Shown here in pieces: positions 34,086-41,862 of a DNA stretch of 64,000 nucleotides. This stretch comes from Arthrobacter sp. CAN_C5 (lineage in GTDB: Bacteria; Actinomycetota; Actinomycetes; Actinomycetales; Micrococcaceae): the NCBI RefSeq assembly GCF_017875735.1, contig NZ_JAGGMZ010000001.1, positions 3,162,001-3,226,000 on the forward strand, in the 5' to 3' direction. The notes below the pieces were generated by a model. That model made no database searches and had not been told where the DNA came from. It saw nothing but the letters and a program-made list of their open reading frames with translations. The position numbers and the translations under genes are program-made. How positions within the stretch are numbered: position 1 is the first letter of the stretch; each line of letters opens with the position of its first letter.

Positions 34086-34604
34086 ATGAGCACTCAGCCC
34101 CAGGACAAGTTGCCCACCACGGCCAGCCCCACCCCCGCGGTCGCCAACCGTCGGCCCGCCACTGCCGCTGCCACGGCACCCGCCGGGAAGAGCCAGCACG
34201 ATGGGGACCGTGGCGCCACGTCGATCGCCGACAACGTGGTGGCGAAGATCGCCGGCATTGCGCTCCGTGACATCCCCGGCGTCTACGCCCTCGGCGGCGG
34301 AGCTGCCCGCGCCCTCGGTTCGATCCGCGGCGCGGTCGGCCAGAAGGAAGACCACACCCGGGGCATCAGCGTTGAGGTCGGCCAGACCCAGGTGGCGGTC
34401 GACGTCACCCTGGTCGTCGAGTACCCGCACCCGCTCAAGGACGTAGCGGACCAGGTCCGCGATGCCATCTACTCCGCCGTCGAGGATCTCGTCGGGATGG
34501 AAGTCACCGAAGTGAACGTGACCATCAGCGACATCCACGTCCCGGGTGATGACACCCGCGACGACGACGCCGAGTCCGCCCCGACCGAATCCCGCGTCTC
34601 GTGA
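34086..34604 (+). CDS. Asp23/Gls24 envelope-stress protein
   Basis: 172 residues. After a 40-residue Pro/Ala-rich leader comes a full Asp23 domain: TSIADNVVAKIAGIALRDIP, YALGGGAARALG, GISVEVGQTQVAVDVTLVVE and the terminal TEVNVTISDIHVPGDD. In Gram-positives Asp23 forms a membrane-proximal network tied to cell-wall and alkaline stress. First gene of a tight operon; AAGGAG at 34073-34078 is its ribosome-binding site. Confidence 0.92.
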   Translation: MSTQPQDKLPTTASPTPAVANRRPATAAATAPAGKSQHDGDRGATSIADNVVAKIAGIALRDIPGVYALGGGAARALGSIRGAVGQKEDHTRGISVEVGQTQVAVDVTLVVEYPHPLKDVADQVRDAIYSAVEDLVGMEVTEVNVTISDIHVPGDDTRDDDAESAPTESRVS

Positions 34605-34792
34605 GCCCCACGACAGCCGGTATCGCCACCGGAGCGACCCTGGCCTTCGCCGCGTTGATCTTCGGTTTCTGGGGTTTCGTGCTGGTCGCCGTCTTCATGG
34701 TGATCGGAGCCGTTGCCGGACGCACCGCAGAAGGCAAGCTTGACCCAGGCTCGGTCCTGGATGCCCTGCGGGGCCGGCGTTCGGCCTCATGA
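34601..34792 (+). CDS. DUF2273-like small membrane protein
   Basis: 63 residues with two hydrophobic helices (IATGATLAFAALIFGFWGFV, LVAVFMVIGAVAGRTAEG) and a short polar tail. Small two-helix proteins of this kind recur in Asp23 operons. GTG start overlaps the asp23 stop (GTGA). Confidence 0.8.
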   Translation: MSPTTAGIATGATLAFAALIFGFWGFVLVAVFMVIGAVAGRTAEGKLDPGSVLDALRGRRSAS

Positions 34793-35169
34793 CCGCGACC
34801 AACCGGGGCGCCACCGCCACGGGACGCACCGGGCACACCCGGATCACCAAGTCGGCGCTGACCCACACGGCCGAGGCCGTGGCGGCAGCCGCCTTCGGTG
34901 TCCCCCGGAGTGAGGTGCGGGTCGCACTGGCCGACGACGGCGGCGCCCTGGGCATCACCGTCTCGGCCCCCCTCCCCGCTCCCACCCTCCTGCAGGCGGC
35001 ACAGGATGCTTCCGCGGTGGAGGACGGCGGCGGAACGGTGTTTGACCGGGCAGCACACGCCCGGAACGGTATCCGTGAAACAGCCCAGCAGGTAACCGGG
35101 GCCCGGGTAGGCCGGATCGACATCCGACTGACCGGAATCCGCCCCCCTGCGGAGAGGAAACTGGCATGA
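34789..35169 (+). CDS. Short Asp23-like protein
   Basis: 126 residues, soluble. ITKSALTHTAEAVAAAAFGV, EVRVALADDGGALGITVSAP and VGRIDIRLTGI follow the strand order of Asp23 domains but are shorter and divergent. Probably a partner of the other Asp23 proteins in the operon. ATGA overlaps on both sides. Confidence 0.7.
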   Translation: MTATNRGATATGRTGHTRITKSALTHTAEAVAAAAFGVPRSEVRVALADDGGALGITVSAPLPAPTLLQAAQDASAVEDGGGTVFDRAAHARNGIRETAQQVTGARVGRIDIRLTGIRPPAERKLA

Positions 35170-35747
35170 GCGAAACACTCCACACCCGCCGGCTTCTGCG
35201 CCGCGAAACGCACTCCTCCCGTGCCGTGGCGTCGGTGAGTGCCGCCGTCGTCCTGCTGGCTGGACTGGCATGGCTGGGCACGGAGGCCGTTCTGTCAGTG
35301 GTGAACCAGCCCCCACTGATCATTAGTCCGCGGCAGCTGCTCGAGTGGGCGGCTGGCCTGCCCCAGACCGTCCTCCCCTGGGGGTTGACCCTGGCCGGCC
35401 TGGGACTGATTCTGGTTGGGCTGCTGGTGCTGCTGGTCGCCCTGACGCCTGGCACCAAGCCCCTCCATGTGGTGGGCCGGGACCGGTCAGCAGTGGTAGT
35501 GGATTCGGAAGTGATCGCTTCTTCCATGTCCCGCCGCATCCGCCAGGAGGCAGGGCTCGACCCGGAGCAGGTGTCCACCCGGGTGGATCAGCGCCGCATC
35601 ACCGTTGACGTCCGTCCGACCAGCGGGTCTCCCCTGGACGAAATGCTCATCCGCGCGGCAGTCGAGGACGAACTATCCGGGTACGGAATCCGCCCTGAAC
35701 CGGCCGTGAGGATCAACATCAGGCACGAAGGAGCGTTAGGCATATGA
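35166..35747 (+). CDS. DUF6286-type membrane protein
   Basis: 193 residues. A basic N-terminus (RRLLRRETHSSR), a helix (VASVSAAVVLLAGLAWLGTE), a periplasmic loop of about 30 residues, a second helix (LTLAGLGLILVGLLVLLVAL), then a cytoplasmic domain whose pattern (SRRIRQEAGLDPEQVSTRVD ... VRINIRHEG) recalls Asp23/AmaP C-termini. Matches what I know of DUF6286 in actinobacterial Asp23 operons. Confidence 0.75.
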   Translation: MSETLHTRRLLRRETHSSRAVASVSAAVVLLAGLAWLGTEAVLSVVNQPPLIISPRQLLEWAAGLPQTVLPWGLTLAGLGLILVGLLVLLVALTPGTKPLHVVGRDRSAVVVDSEVIASSMSRRIRQEAGLDPEQVSTRVDQRRITVDVRPTSGSPLDEMLIRAAVEDELSGYGIRPEPAVRINIRHEGALGI

Positions 35748-36343
35748 GTTCCACCCATCGCTGGCTCAACCGGACCCTCCTGGTCCTGCTCGGGCTGGTT
35801 CTTCTCACCGTCGGTGCGCTCACCGCCGCTGCCGGCCTGCTCCCCGCGGTTGCCAACACCTGGACCTCCGTGGGCACTGCGGCAGTGGACGGACTCCCCA
35901 GCGTTCTGGCGGCCGCTCCCCTGAACGCTGAGACCAGCTGGTGGACCATCGCCGCGCTGGCCCTCGTGGTGGCGTGCGCCGCCCTGCTGATCGGGTGGAT
36001 TGCCTCGCAAGGAGGTGGGCGCACCAGCACCGTGGGGCAGCAGGACACCGAAGCGGGCACCACCACCGTCGAGACATCCCTCGTGGCGGACGCGCTCCGC
36101 TCGAGCCTCGAAGGCAACGGGCAGATCCTGTCCGTCGGAGTGACCTCCTGGCGGATACGCCGGCAGACCGGCCTGCGGATCCGGGTCCAGCCGCGCCGCG
36201 GGGCGTCTCCGGCAGCTGTGGTGGCCGCAGCCGATGAGGCGATCAGCGGTCTGGACACCCTGTTGGGCGTTCGCCACCCGATCCTGGTCAGTGTCCACTC
36301 GGGCACCCGGGCGCGGCTCACCCGAACGCGGAGAGTCGATTGA
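35744..36343 (+). CDS. AmaP-like membrane anchor of Asp23
   Basis: 199 residues. Two helices (LLVLLGLVLLTVGALTAAAG; IAALALVVACAALLIGWIAS) with a roughly 40-residue loop, then an Asp23-like cytoplasmic domain (SLVADALRSSLEGNGQILSV, RQTGLRIRVQPRRG, RHPILVSVHSGTRARL). In Staphylococcus AmaP tethers Asp23 to the membrane; the same role is inferred. ATGA overlap with its predecessor; its TGA overlaps the sigma factor's TTG start. Confidence 0.78.
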   Translation: MSSTHRWLNRTLLVLLGLVLLTVGALTAAAGLLPAVANTWTSVGTAAVDGLPSVLAAAPLNAETSWWTIAALALVVACAALLIGWIASQGGGRTSTVGQQDTEAGTTTVETSLVADALRSSLEGNGQILSVGVTSWRIRRQTGLRIRVQPRRGASPAAVVAAADEAISGLDTLLGVRHPILVSVHSGTRARLTRTRRVD

Positions 36344-36906
36344 CCCCCTTGGCCCGCCCCCGCCTGAACCTCGACGATGCCCACGATTCGTTTCTCGTGG
36401 AGCGGGCCGCGGACGGCGACGTTGCCTCCTTCGAGGCTCTGGCACGCCGGTACGGGCCGCTGATGCGCGGGTACGCCCGGCGGCTCACCGGTTCGGCGGC
36501 GGACGCTGACGACGCCGTGCAGGAAAGCCTGCTCCAGGCCTGGAACCAGCTTGGCGGCCTGCAGGATGGCGCGGCCGTGAAGCCGTGGCTCATGCGCATC
36601 TGTGGCCGGAAAAGTATTGACCTGATCAGGAAGCGCCGGCAGGTGGACGACCTTGACGACGTCGAACCGCCCGATCGGGCACCCGGTCCGGAACGGACCG
36701 TCGAACAGGACTCGCAGATGCAGTCCCTGGTGGCGGCACTCCGGAAGCTCCCTGCAGAGCAGCGCCAGTGTTGGGTACTCAAGGAGATGGGCGGGCAATC
36801 GTACGAGGACATCGCCGAGACGCTGGAAATCAGCACCGACAGCGTTCGCGGCAGGCTATCGAGAGCACGAACCACCCTGATGAAGGAAATGGAGGACTGG
36901 CGATGA
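36340..36906 (+). CDS. ECF sigma factor of the Asp23 operon
   Basis: 188 residues. Sigma-2: LVERAADGDVASFEALARRY, LTGSAADADDAVQESLLQAW, VKPWLMRICGRKSIDLIRKR. Sigma-4: LRKLPAEQRQCWVLKEMGGQ, SYEDIAETLEISTDSVRGRL. It probably directs transcription of its own operon and is held by the zinc-finger protein encoded next. TTG start overlaps the previous stop (TTGA). Confidence 0.93.
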   Translation: MTPLARPRLNLDDAHDSFLVERAADGDVASFEALARRYGPLMRGYARRLTGSAADADDAVQESLLQAWNQLGGLQDGAAVKPWLMRICGRKSIDLIRKRRQVDDLDDVEPPDRAPGPERTVEQDSQMQSLVAALRKLPAEQRQCWVLKEMGGQSYEDIAETLEISTDSVRGRLSRARTTLMKEMEDWR

Positions 36907-37502
36907 GCAACGACATCCCTGATCCCGGTTGCGGCCACAGCCTCGACGAGCTCGAAGAATACCTGCGGACCGGTCAGTCGACCGCCGAACAGCACTATGA
37001 GCGCTGCCCCGAATGCCAGGCCGGGTTGGCTGGACTCCGTGCGCTGCGTCGGCTGACCGGCGAACTCGCGGCGGCCGATACCGAGCAGGCCGGCTCGGGT
37101 GACGAACCCTGGCTGCAGTCAATTCTTGGCAACCTCCGGTTGGAGATGCGTTCCGGCCGGAGCATTCCGCTGTCCAGCGAGTACCCGGAGGACTCCTTCG
37201 CGGAGACCGAGGGTAGCCTCGTCGCGTTGATCCGCTCCACGGGCGACGACGTCGACGGCGCCACGATCGGCAAATGCCGCCTGCACGGGAACATCACCGA
37301 GCCGGGCGCCGAGGTCCGGATCGAAGTGAACGTGACGGCTTTCTTCGGCTACCCACTCCCCACCATGGTCGAGTCCCTCCGGGCACGGATCGCTGAGACG
37401 GTCAGAACCCAGACGGAGCTGGTTCTGACTGACGTCGATGTGTCGGTGACCGACATCCACGAGCGTGTTGCCCGGGATCCGAGAGGAGAGGTCAATGAAT
37501 AA
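36903..37502 (+). CDS. Zinc-finger anti-sigma domain fused to Asp23
   Basis: 199 residues from ATG 36903 (ATGA overlap with the sigma factor; an in-frame GTG further upstream would lie inside sigma-4). N-terminal ZAS-type domain: HSLDELEEYLRTGQST, then HYERCPECQAGL (H-x3-C-x2-C). From about residue 95 an Asp23 domain follows: GATIGKCRLHGNITEPGAEV, VRIEVNVTAFFGYPLPTMVE and VLTDVDVSVTDIHERVAR. There is no membrane helix, unlike most anti-sigma factors, so regulation is probably cytoplasmic and may respond to assembly of the Asp23 network. Confidence 0.85.
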   Translation: MSNDIPDPGCGHSLDELEEYLRTGQSTAEQHYERCPECQAGLAGLRALRRLTGELAAADTEQAGSGDEPWLQSILGNLRLEMRSGRSIPLSSEYPEDSFAETEGSLVALIRSTGDDVDGATIGKCRLHGNITEPGAEVRIEVNVTAFFGYPLPTMVESLRARIAETVRTQTELVLTDVDVSVTDIHERVARDPRGEVNE

Positions 37503-37824
37503 GGATCGGCTGGAGCTCCGGGTGGAGGAGATCATCGCCGGAGTCGACGGGGTGGCGGGACTGTACCCGGCGCGTTCGGCAATCCTGGCGGGGATTGCCA
37601 GCACCCTGCGCGCCGACGAAACGCTGGTGGCCATTGACGTCTCCGGGCCCAGGCTGGTGATCAGGGCGCGGATCGCCGCACTGGCTGATGTGTCGGCACC
37701 GCGGCTGGTCCGCGCGGTGGCCGCAGCAATCCGGGCCGGGCTGGCCGGGGAACCGGATGCCCGCTCCCGGGAGGTCGCCGTGGAGATCACCGTCTGCGGG
37801 TTCACCAACGCCGCGTTCTCCTAG
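37495..37824 (+). CDS. Short Asp23-operon protein
   Basis: 109 residues from ATG 37495, overlapping the preceding gene by 8 bp. MNKDRLELRVEEIIAGVDGV, LYPARSAILAGIASTL, DVSGPRLVIRARIAALADVS. Helix-strand pattern fits a degenerate Asp23-like fold; no confident family. An in-frame TTG at 37465 is less likely. Last gene before the terminator. Confidence 0.7.
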   Translation: MNKDRLELRVEEIIAGVDGVAGLYPARSAILAGIASTLRADETLVAIDVSGPRLVIRARIAALADVSAPRLVRAVAAAIRAGLAGEPDARSREVAVEITVCGFTNAAFS

Positions 37825-37845
37825 TTTCCGCACCTGGTCAGCCAG

Positions 37846-37907
37846 AAACGGCCCCGAGGCTCACGTTCGCCGCTTGCTGGCGGCGGGTCTGAGCCTCGGG
37901 GCCGTTT
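37846..37907. terminator. Strong bidirectional terminator
   Basis: An exact 18-bp inverted repeat (37846-37863 with 37890-37907) with an inner GCCGC/GCGGC stem in the 26-nt loop. T5 follows on the plus strand and the left flank supplies A3 for the minus strand. It separates the Asp23 operon from the convergent Nramp-like gene. Confidence 0.93.
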
Positions 37908-37926
37908 TTCGTCCGGCGCGGGCAGG

Positions 37927-39252
37927 TTAGCCGCCGAAGAGTGGCGCGACCGCGCCGACCAGCTGGTTGAGTCCGAGCACGATGAACAGCAGCGCGACAA
38001 CCGCCAGCGCGATGTTGCTGTACATCTTGTTCGCGTACTTCTTGGGGATTCGCTTGCCGTTCAGCAGACCCAGGAGGGTGACGGCCAGGAACGGCATGAA
38101 CAGTGATCCGAGGACACCGTAGGCGAGGATCAATCCGATGGGCTGACCCAGGGCAAACAGAATCATCGGCGGGAAGGTCAGCCACAGCACGTAGAACCTG
38201 AAGTACTTGCCGCCCACCCGGGTATCGGGGTGGCCCGACTCCTTGCCGCGCAGGTTGCCCCAGAAGTCGGCGAACATCAGGGAGACGCCGTTCCAGACGC
38301 CGATGATCGAGGAGAAGGAAGCAGCCCAGAAGCCCACGAGGAAGCCGATCCCGACGACGTCGCCGTACTCGTCGCGGAGCACGGTGGAAAGATCGAGCAG
38401 CCCCTCGTCACCGGCACTGAGACTGACCCCGGCGGACCGGACGACTTCGGCACCGACGATGAGCATGGCGATGACGAAGATACCGGTCATCACGTACGCC
38501 ATCGAGTTGTCGATGCGCATGACCTTCATCCACTTGGGTGCGTACCAGCCCTTTTCGCGGAGCCAGTAGCCGTAGGCCGCGAGCGTGATAGTCCCGCCCA
38601 CGCCGCCGGCGAGCGCCAGCGTGTACAGCAGCCCACCCTCGGGGATGATCGGCACCAGTCCGGTCACCATCTCCGGGAGGTTCGGCGCCGCAATGATAGC
38701 CAGACCCACCACGGTGACGAACATGATGCCGACCAGGACGGCGGTGATCTTCTCGAAGGTGGCGTAGCGGCCAAACCAGACCATCACGAAGCCGGCCAGG
38801 CCCATCACGATGGCCCACGCCCAGAGCGGGAAGACCGGGAACAGGGCGGCGAGGGGCAGCGCAGCACTCGACATCGCCGTCGCCCCGTAGACGAAGCCCC
38901 AGATCATGATGTACGGCCCGAAGTACCAGGTGGTCCACCTGCCCAGGGACCGCCAGCCCTCGAAGATCGTGTAGCCGGTGGCCAGGGTGAACCGCCCGGC
39001 ACCTTCAACGAGGATGATTTTCAGGAAGACACCGAGGATGACCGCCCACAGGAGGCCGTACCCGTACCGGGACCCGGCCACCAGGGTGGCGACCATGTCC
39101 GCGGCGCCGACACCGGTGGCGGCCACCACCAGGCCCGGACCGACGATCTTCCATTTGGCGGGCTTACCGCCGTCGTCGTCCACCCGTTCGGCGTGGTTGA
39201 GTTTCTCGGCGGGCGCGTGGCCCGTCTTCTCAGGGGGCATCTCGCCGGGCAT
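37927..39252 (-). CDS. Nramp-related transporter with altered metal motifs
   Basis: 441 residues, about 11 helices. Start at ATG 39252, which has GAAGGA upstream, rather than a longer frame to 39438. General architecture is Nramp/APC (KWKIVGPGLVVAATGVGAAD, SRYGYGLLWAVILGVFLKII, STIYR-like loop replaced by TGYTIFEGWRSLGRWTTWYF). The metal-coordinating DPGN of helix 1 reads GAADM and the helix-6 MPHNL region reads GGTITLAAYGYWLRE, so the canonical Mn2+/Fe2+ ligands are not conserved. Substrate uncertain; Nramp-related Mg2+ transporters also lack these residues. Confidence 0.8.
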   Translation of the reverse strand: MPGEMPPEKTGHAPAEKLNHAERVDDDGGKPAKWKIVGPGLVVAATGVGAADMVATLVAGSRYGYGLLWAVILGVFLKIILVEGAGRFTLATGYTIFEGWRSLGRWTTWYFGPYIMIWGFVYGATAMSSAALPLAALFPVFPLWAWAIVMGLAGFVMVWFGRYATFEKITAVLVGIMFVTVVGLAIIAAPNLPEMVTGLVPIIPEGGLLYTLALAGGVGGTITLAAYGYWLREKGWYAPKWMKVMRIDNSMAYVMTGIFVIAMLIVGAEVVRSAGVSLSAGDEGLLDLSTVLRDEYGDVVGIGFLVGFWAASFSSIIGVWNGVSLMFADFWGNLRGKESGHPDTRVGGKYFRFYVLWLTFPPMILFALGQPIGLILAYGVLGSLFMPFLAVTLLGLLNGKRIPKKYANKMYSNIALAVVALLFIVLGLNQLVGAVAPLFGG

Positions 39253-39351
39253 CAAAATTCCTTCAGGTTTGGGGCGGGGAGCCCGTGCCGTCGTGGAACG
39301 GGCCCTAGGAATCCTCTCATGGGTCCGGATTTCATCTGTGAGTTGACCCAC

Positions 39352-39679
39352 ATGATCGCACGCGCCGATATCCCGCCTTCTGGCTGGGCAGCAGCCGGAG
39401 CCTTTATTCTGAACTCCGGAACCGGAAAAGTTCGGCAAATACCTTTCTTACTCCGAGATCGGTATCGGAGCAGCGCTGCTGGCTCCCTTCATCCCCGCCC
39501 GGCTGGCGGGTCTCGCCCTGGGTGCTTTTGCTGGCGGCACCATGCTGATGTACTTCCGCACTCCGGAGATGACCGAAGCGGATGGCATCCGTCCCAGCCA
39601 GGAGGGCATCCCCGTTGCGAAGGACGTCTGGATGGCCGGTATTGCTCTGGCCCTGATTCTCGCTCGCAAAAAACGGTAG
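39352..39679 (+). pseudogene. Membrane protein remnant with internal deletion
   Basis: The 3' part reads EPEKFGKYLSYSEIGIGAAL, LAPFIPARLAGLALGAFAGG, FRTPEMTEADGIRPSQEGIP and ends ALALILARKKR (TAG 39677-39679), but this frame has a TGA just upstream and no start codon. In another frame directly before it, MIARADIPPSGWAAAGAFIL-NSG reads as a plausible N-terminal helix. The two halves meet near 39415-39425, so an internal segment has been lost. Family looks like a small DoxX-like or uncharacterised four-helix protein. Confidence 0.6.
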
Positions 39680-39698
39680 CCCAGCAGCGACGGATCCA

Positions 39699-39741
39699 GA
39701 TCCGGGCCCGCGTCCCCCCGTGCGGCGGGTGGGCCCGGATC
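39699..39741. terminator. Hairpin between remnant gene and glutaminase
   Basis: GATCCGGGCCC (39699-39709) and its exact reverse complement (39731-39741), 21-nt loop, no T-run. It ends 16 bp before the glutaminase ATG. TAATGT (39745-39750) next to it may be the glutaminase -10 with a very short leader. Confidence 0.65.
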
Positions 39742-39757
39742 GCCTAATGTTGCTCTC

Positions 39758-41572
39758 ATGGACTCTCCGATCGAAAGCTACCTCAAACGCATCCACCAGG
39801 AGATCGCCGAGCTCAAGGATGGCAAGCCCTACAGCACCATCCCCGCCATGGCGAACGTCGATCCGAATAACTTCGGCATCTGCCTCACCACAGTGGACGG
39901 CTACATCTACGAAGTGGGAGACACCCGGGACGAGTTCAGCATCCAGTCCATCTCCAAGCCCTTCACCTACGGACTGGCCCTCGCCGACCTGGGGATGGAT
40001 GCCGTGGACGAAAAGGTGGACGTCGAACCGTCCGGCGACTCATTCAACGAGATCTCGCTCGCCGAAGGCACCGGCCGCCCCTCCAACGCGATGATCAACG
40101 CCGGCGCCCTGACCGCCACCTCCCTGATCAAAGGATCAGGCGGCAACGGACGCTTCAAACGCATCCTGAACACCTACTCGGCCTTCGCCGGCCGCCAGCT
40201 GAGCGTCAACACCGAAATCTACGAGTCCGAGCTTAAACACGGGCACCGCAACCGGGCGCTCGCCCATCTGCTGCGCTCATTCAACATCATCGAGGACGAT
40301 CCGCAGCCGGTGATCGAGGACTACTTTCGCCAGTGCTCGGTGCTGGTGAATTGCCTTGACCTCTCAGTGATGGCGGCCACCCTCGCCAACAGTGGCCGCA
40401 ACCCGCTCACCGGACGCCAGGTGCTGGAGATCGGCCCCATTGAACGCGTGCTGTCCGTGATGACCACCTGTGGCATGTACGACGACGCCGGCGCCTGGAT
40501 CAGCACCGTCGGCATGCCCGCCAAGAGCGGGGTCGCCGGCGGAACCATCGCCGTCCTGCCTGGCCAGGTGGGACTCGCCGTGTACTCCCCGCCCCTCGAC
40601 GAGCACGGCAGCAGCGTACGCGGCATGGCCACCAGCCAGCGCCTTTCCCGGGACATGGAACTCCACTTCGTCAGGGCCGCCCGGACTGGCAAGTCGGCGA
40701 TCCGGTCCACCTACGACATCTCCGCATCGCCGTCGGGCATCCGCCGCAACGACGAGGCCATGGACATTCTCCGTGACAACGGTCACCGCGCCCGGGTGAT
40801 CGAACTCAACGGCGACCTGCTCTTCGCCGGTACCGAGTCGATGATCCGCGAACTGAGCTCCCTCGACCAGACCGTCGAACTGATCATCCTGGACCTTCGC
40901 CGCGTGGACGAGGTGGCCGATGTCTCCCTGCGTCTGCTGGCCGAAGCACGCGAGAACCTGGTCGCCGACGGAAGGGAGTTGGTCCTGATTGACAGCGACG
41001 GGACCCTCGCCGAGACCTTCCAGGATGTCGACCGCGACGTGCCCACGTTTGACACCCGCACCGCCGCCGTCGAATGGTGCGAAGACCGGCTGATCGCCGC
41101 GTACGGCGATGACCTGTACCTCCCCTCGGTGGTCAAGGTCATTGACTGCCCCGCGCTGAGCCCGCTGACCGGCGCCGATGCCTCGGCGCTTGCCGACCGG
41201 ATGGAGGAGCGCGAGTACGACGACGGCCACGTGATCCGCCGCGTGGGCCAACGATTCGGCGGCGTGTTCTTCATCCTTTCCGGGAAGATTACGACGTCGG
41301 TGCCCGGACCGACCGGCGGACGGGTGCGGCTCACCACTCTCAGCGCCGGCATGACCTTCGGTGAACTGGCGCTGGGCAGCGACGACCGGCAGGAGACCAC
41401 CGTGAAGGCCGAGGGCGGGGTGAAGGTCATGGTCCTGACCGCCGACGCCATTTCCGCCCTCGAATCCGAGGATCCCCGCCTCGCTGTTGAACTGTGGAAG
41501 GCCCTCACCCGGGACGCCTACACCCGGGTGGACCTCTACCTCCGTGAAACCGCTGTGCGGGTCCGGGACTAG
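39758..41572 (+). CDS. glsA: Glutaminase fused to STAS and cyclic-nucleotide-binding domains
   Basis: 604 residues. Residues 1-310 are a serine-dependent beta-lactamase-like glutaminase (Gln to Glu + NH3): S64-I-S-K67 in SIQSISKPFTYGLALADLGM, RPSNAMINAGALTATSLI, VMAATLANSGRNPLTG and PAKSGVAGGTIAVLPGQVGL. About 335-430 is a STAS domain (ARVIELNGDLLFAGTESMIR, ELIILDLRRVDEVADVSLRL). About 460-590 is a cNMP-binding domain (DDGHVIRRVGQRFGGVFFIL, GMTFGELALGSDDRQETTVK). Bacterial glutaminases with only the first domain are about 310 residues; the tail suggests allosteric control. Confidence 0.92.
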   Translation: MDSPIESYLKRIHQEIAELKDGKPYSTIPAMANVDPNNFGICLTTVDGYIYEVGDTRDEFSIQSISKPFTYGLALADLGMDAVDEKVDVEPSGDSFNEISLAEGTGRPSNAMINAGALTATSLIKGSGGNGRFKRILNTYSAFAGRQLSVNTEIYESELKHGHRNRALAHLLRSFNIIEDDPQPVIEDYFRQCSVLVNCLDLSVMAATLANSGRNPLTGRQVLEIGPIERVLSVMTTCGMYDDAGAWISTVGMPAKSGVAGGTIAVLPGQVGLAVYSPPLDEHGSSVRGMATSQRLSRDMELHFVRAARTGKSAIRSTYDISASPSGIRRNDEAMDILRDNGHRARVIELNGDLLFAGTESMIRELSSLDQTVELIILDLRRVDEVADVSLRLLAEARENLVADGRELVLIDSDGTLAETFQDVDRDVPTFDTRTAAVEWCEDRLIAAYGDDLYLPSVVKVIDCPALSPLTGADASALADRMEEREYDDGHVIRRVGQRFGGVFFILSGKITTSVPGPTGGRVRLTTLSAGMTFGELALGSDDRQETTVKAEGGVKVMVLTADAISALESEDPRLAVELWKALTRDAYTRVDLYLRETAVRVRD

Positions 41573-41862
41573 CCGTTTCGGGTTTCCCTGGCCGAAATCG
41601 ACGGAGCAATAGTGCGCGATCCTTCGGCGGAAACCTTCACCCTGGGCGTTTCGGCCAGCGATGATTTGGCAAACCCACTAAACAACAGCGAGGGTGAGAC
41701 AGCTTAACGTCGGTCCGCCGCGAAACGCCAGCAGGCGTCCACCCGATGGAAGTGCATGCAGAAAGTCCCGCCAGTTCGGCAACCGGTTAGCCAAATCCGC
41801 ATCAGCCTAAGTCATCCGAGTTGTCACTACTTCTAGGGACGTTGGCGATCATTACCGGAAAA
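41573..41862. other. Intergenic region, no gene
   Basis: 290 bp without a gene I can support. CTGGCCGAAA (41588-41597) is repeated as its exact reverse complement at 41649-41658, a possible long-loop terminator for glsA. The remainder is AT-richer than the neighbouring genes. GGCAACCGGTTAGCC at 41778-41792 is a weak palindrome of unknown meaning. Confidence 0.4.

Noticed and set aside
36768-36902. Upstream start for the zinc-finger/Asp23 protein
   Set aside because: Would lie within sigma-4 of the preceding gene; ATG 36903 with ATGA overlap fits the operon pattern.
38230-39747. 505-codon open frame antisense to the Nramp-like gene
   Set aside because: Asp/His/Gly-rich composition typical of an antisense shadow; the minus-strand gene has clear helices and a ribosome-binding site.
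41778-41792. GGCAACCGGTTAGCC palindrome as another LacI operator
   Set aside because: Shares only the AACCGGTT core and lacks the ACTn/nAGT arms of the 17243-17281 sites.
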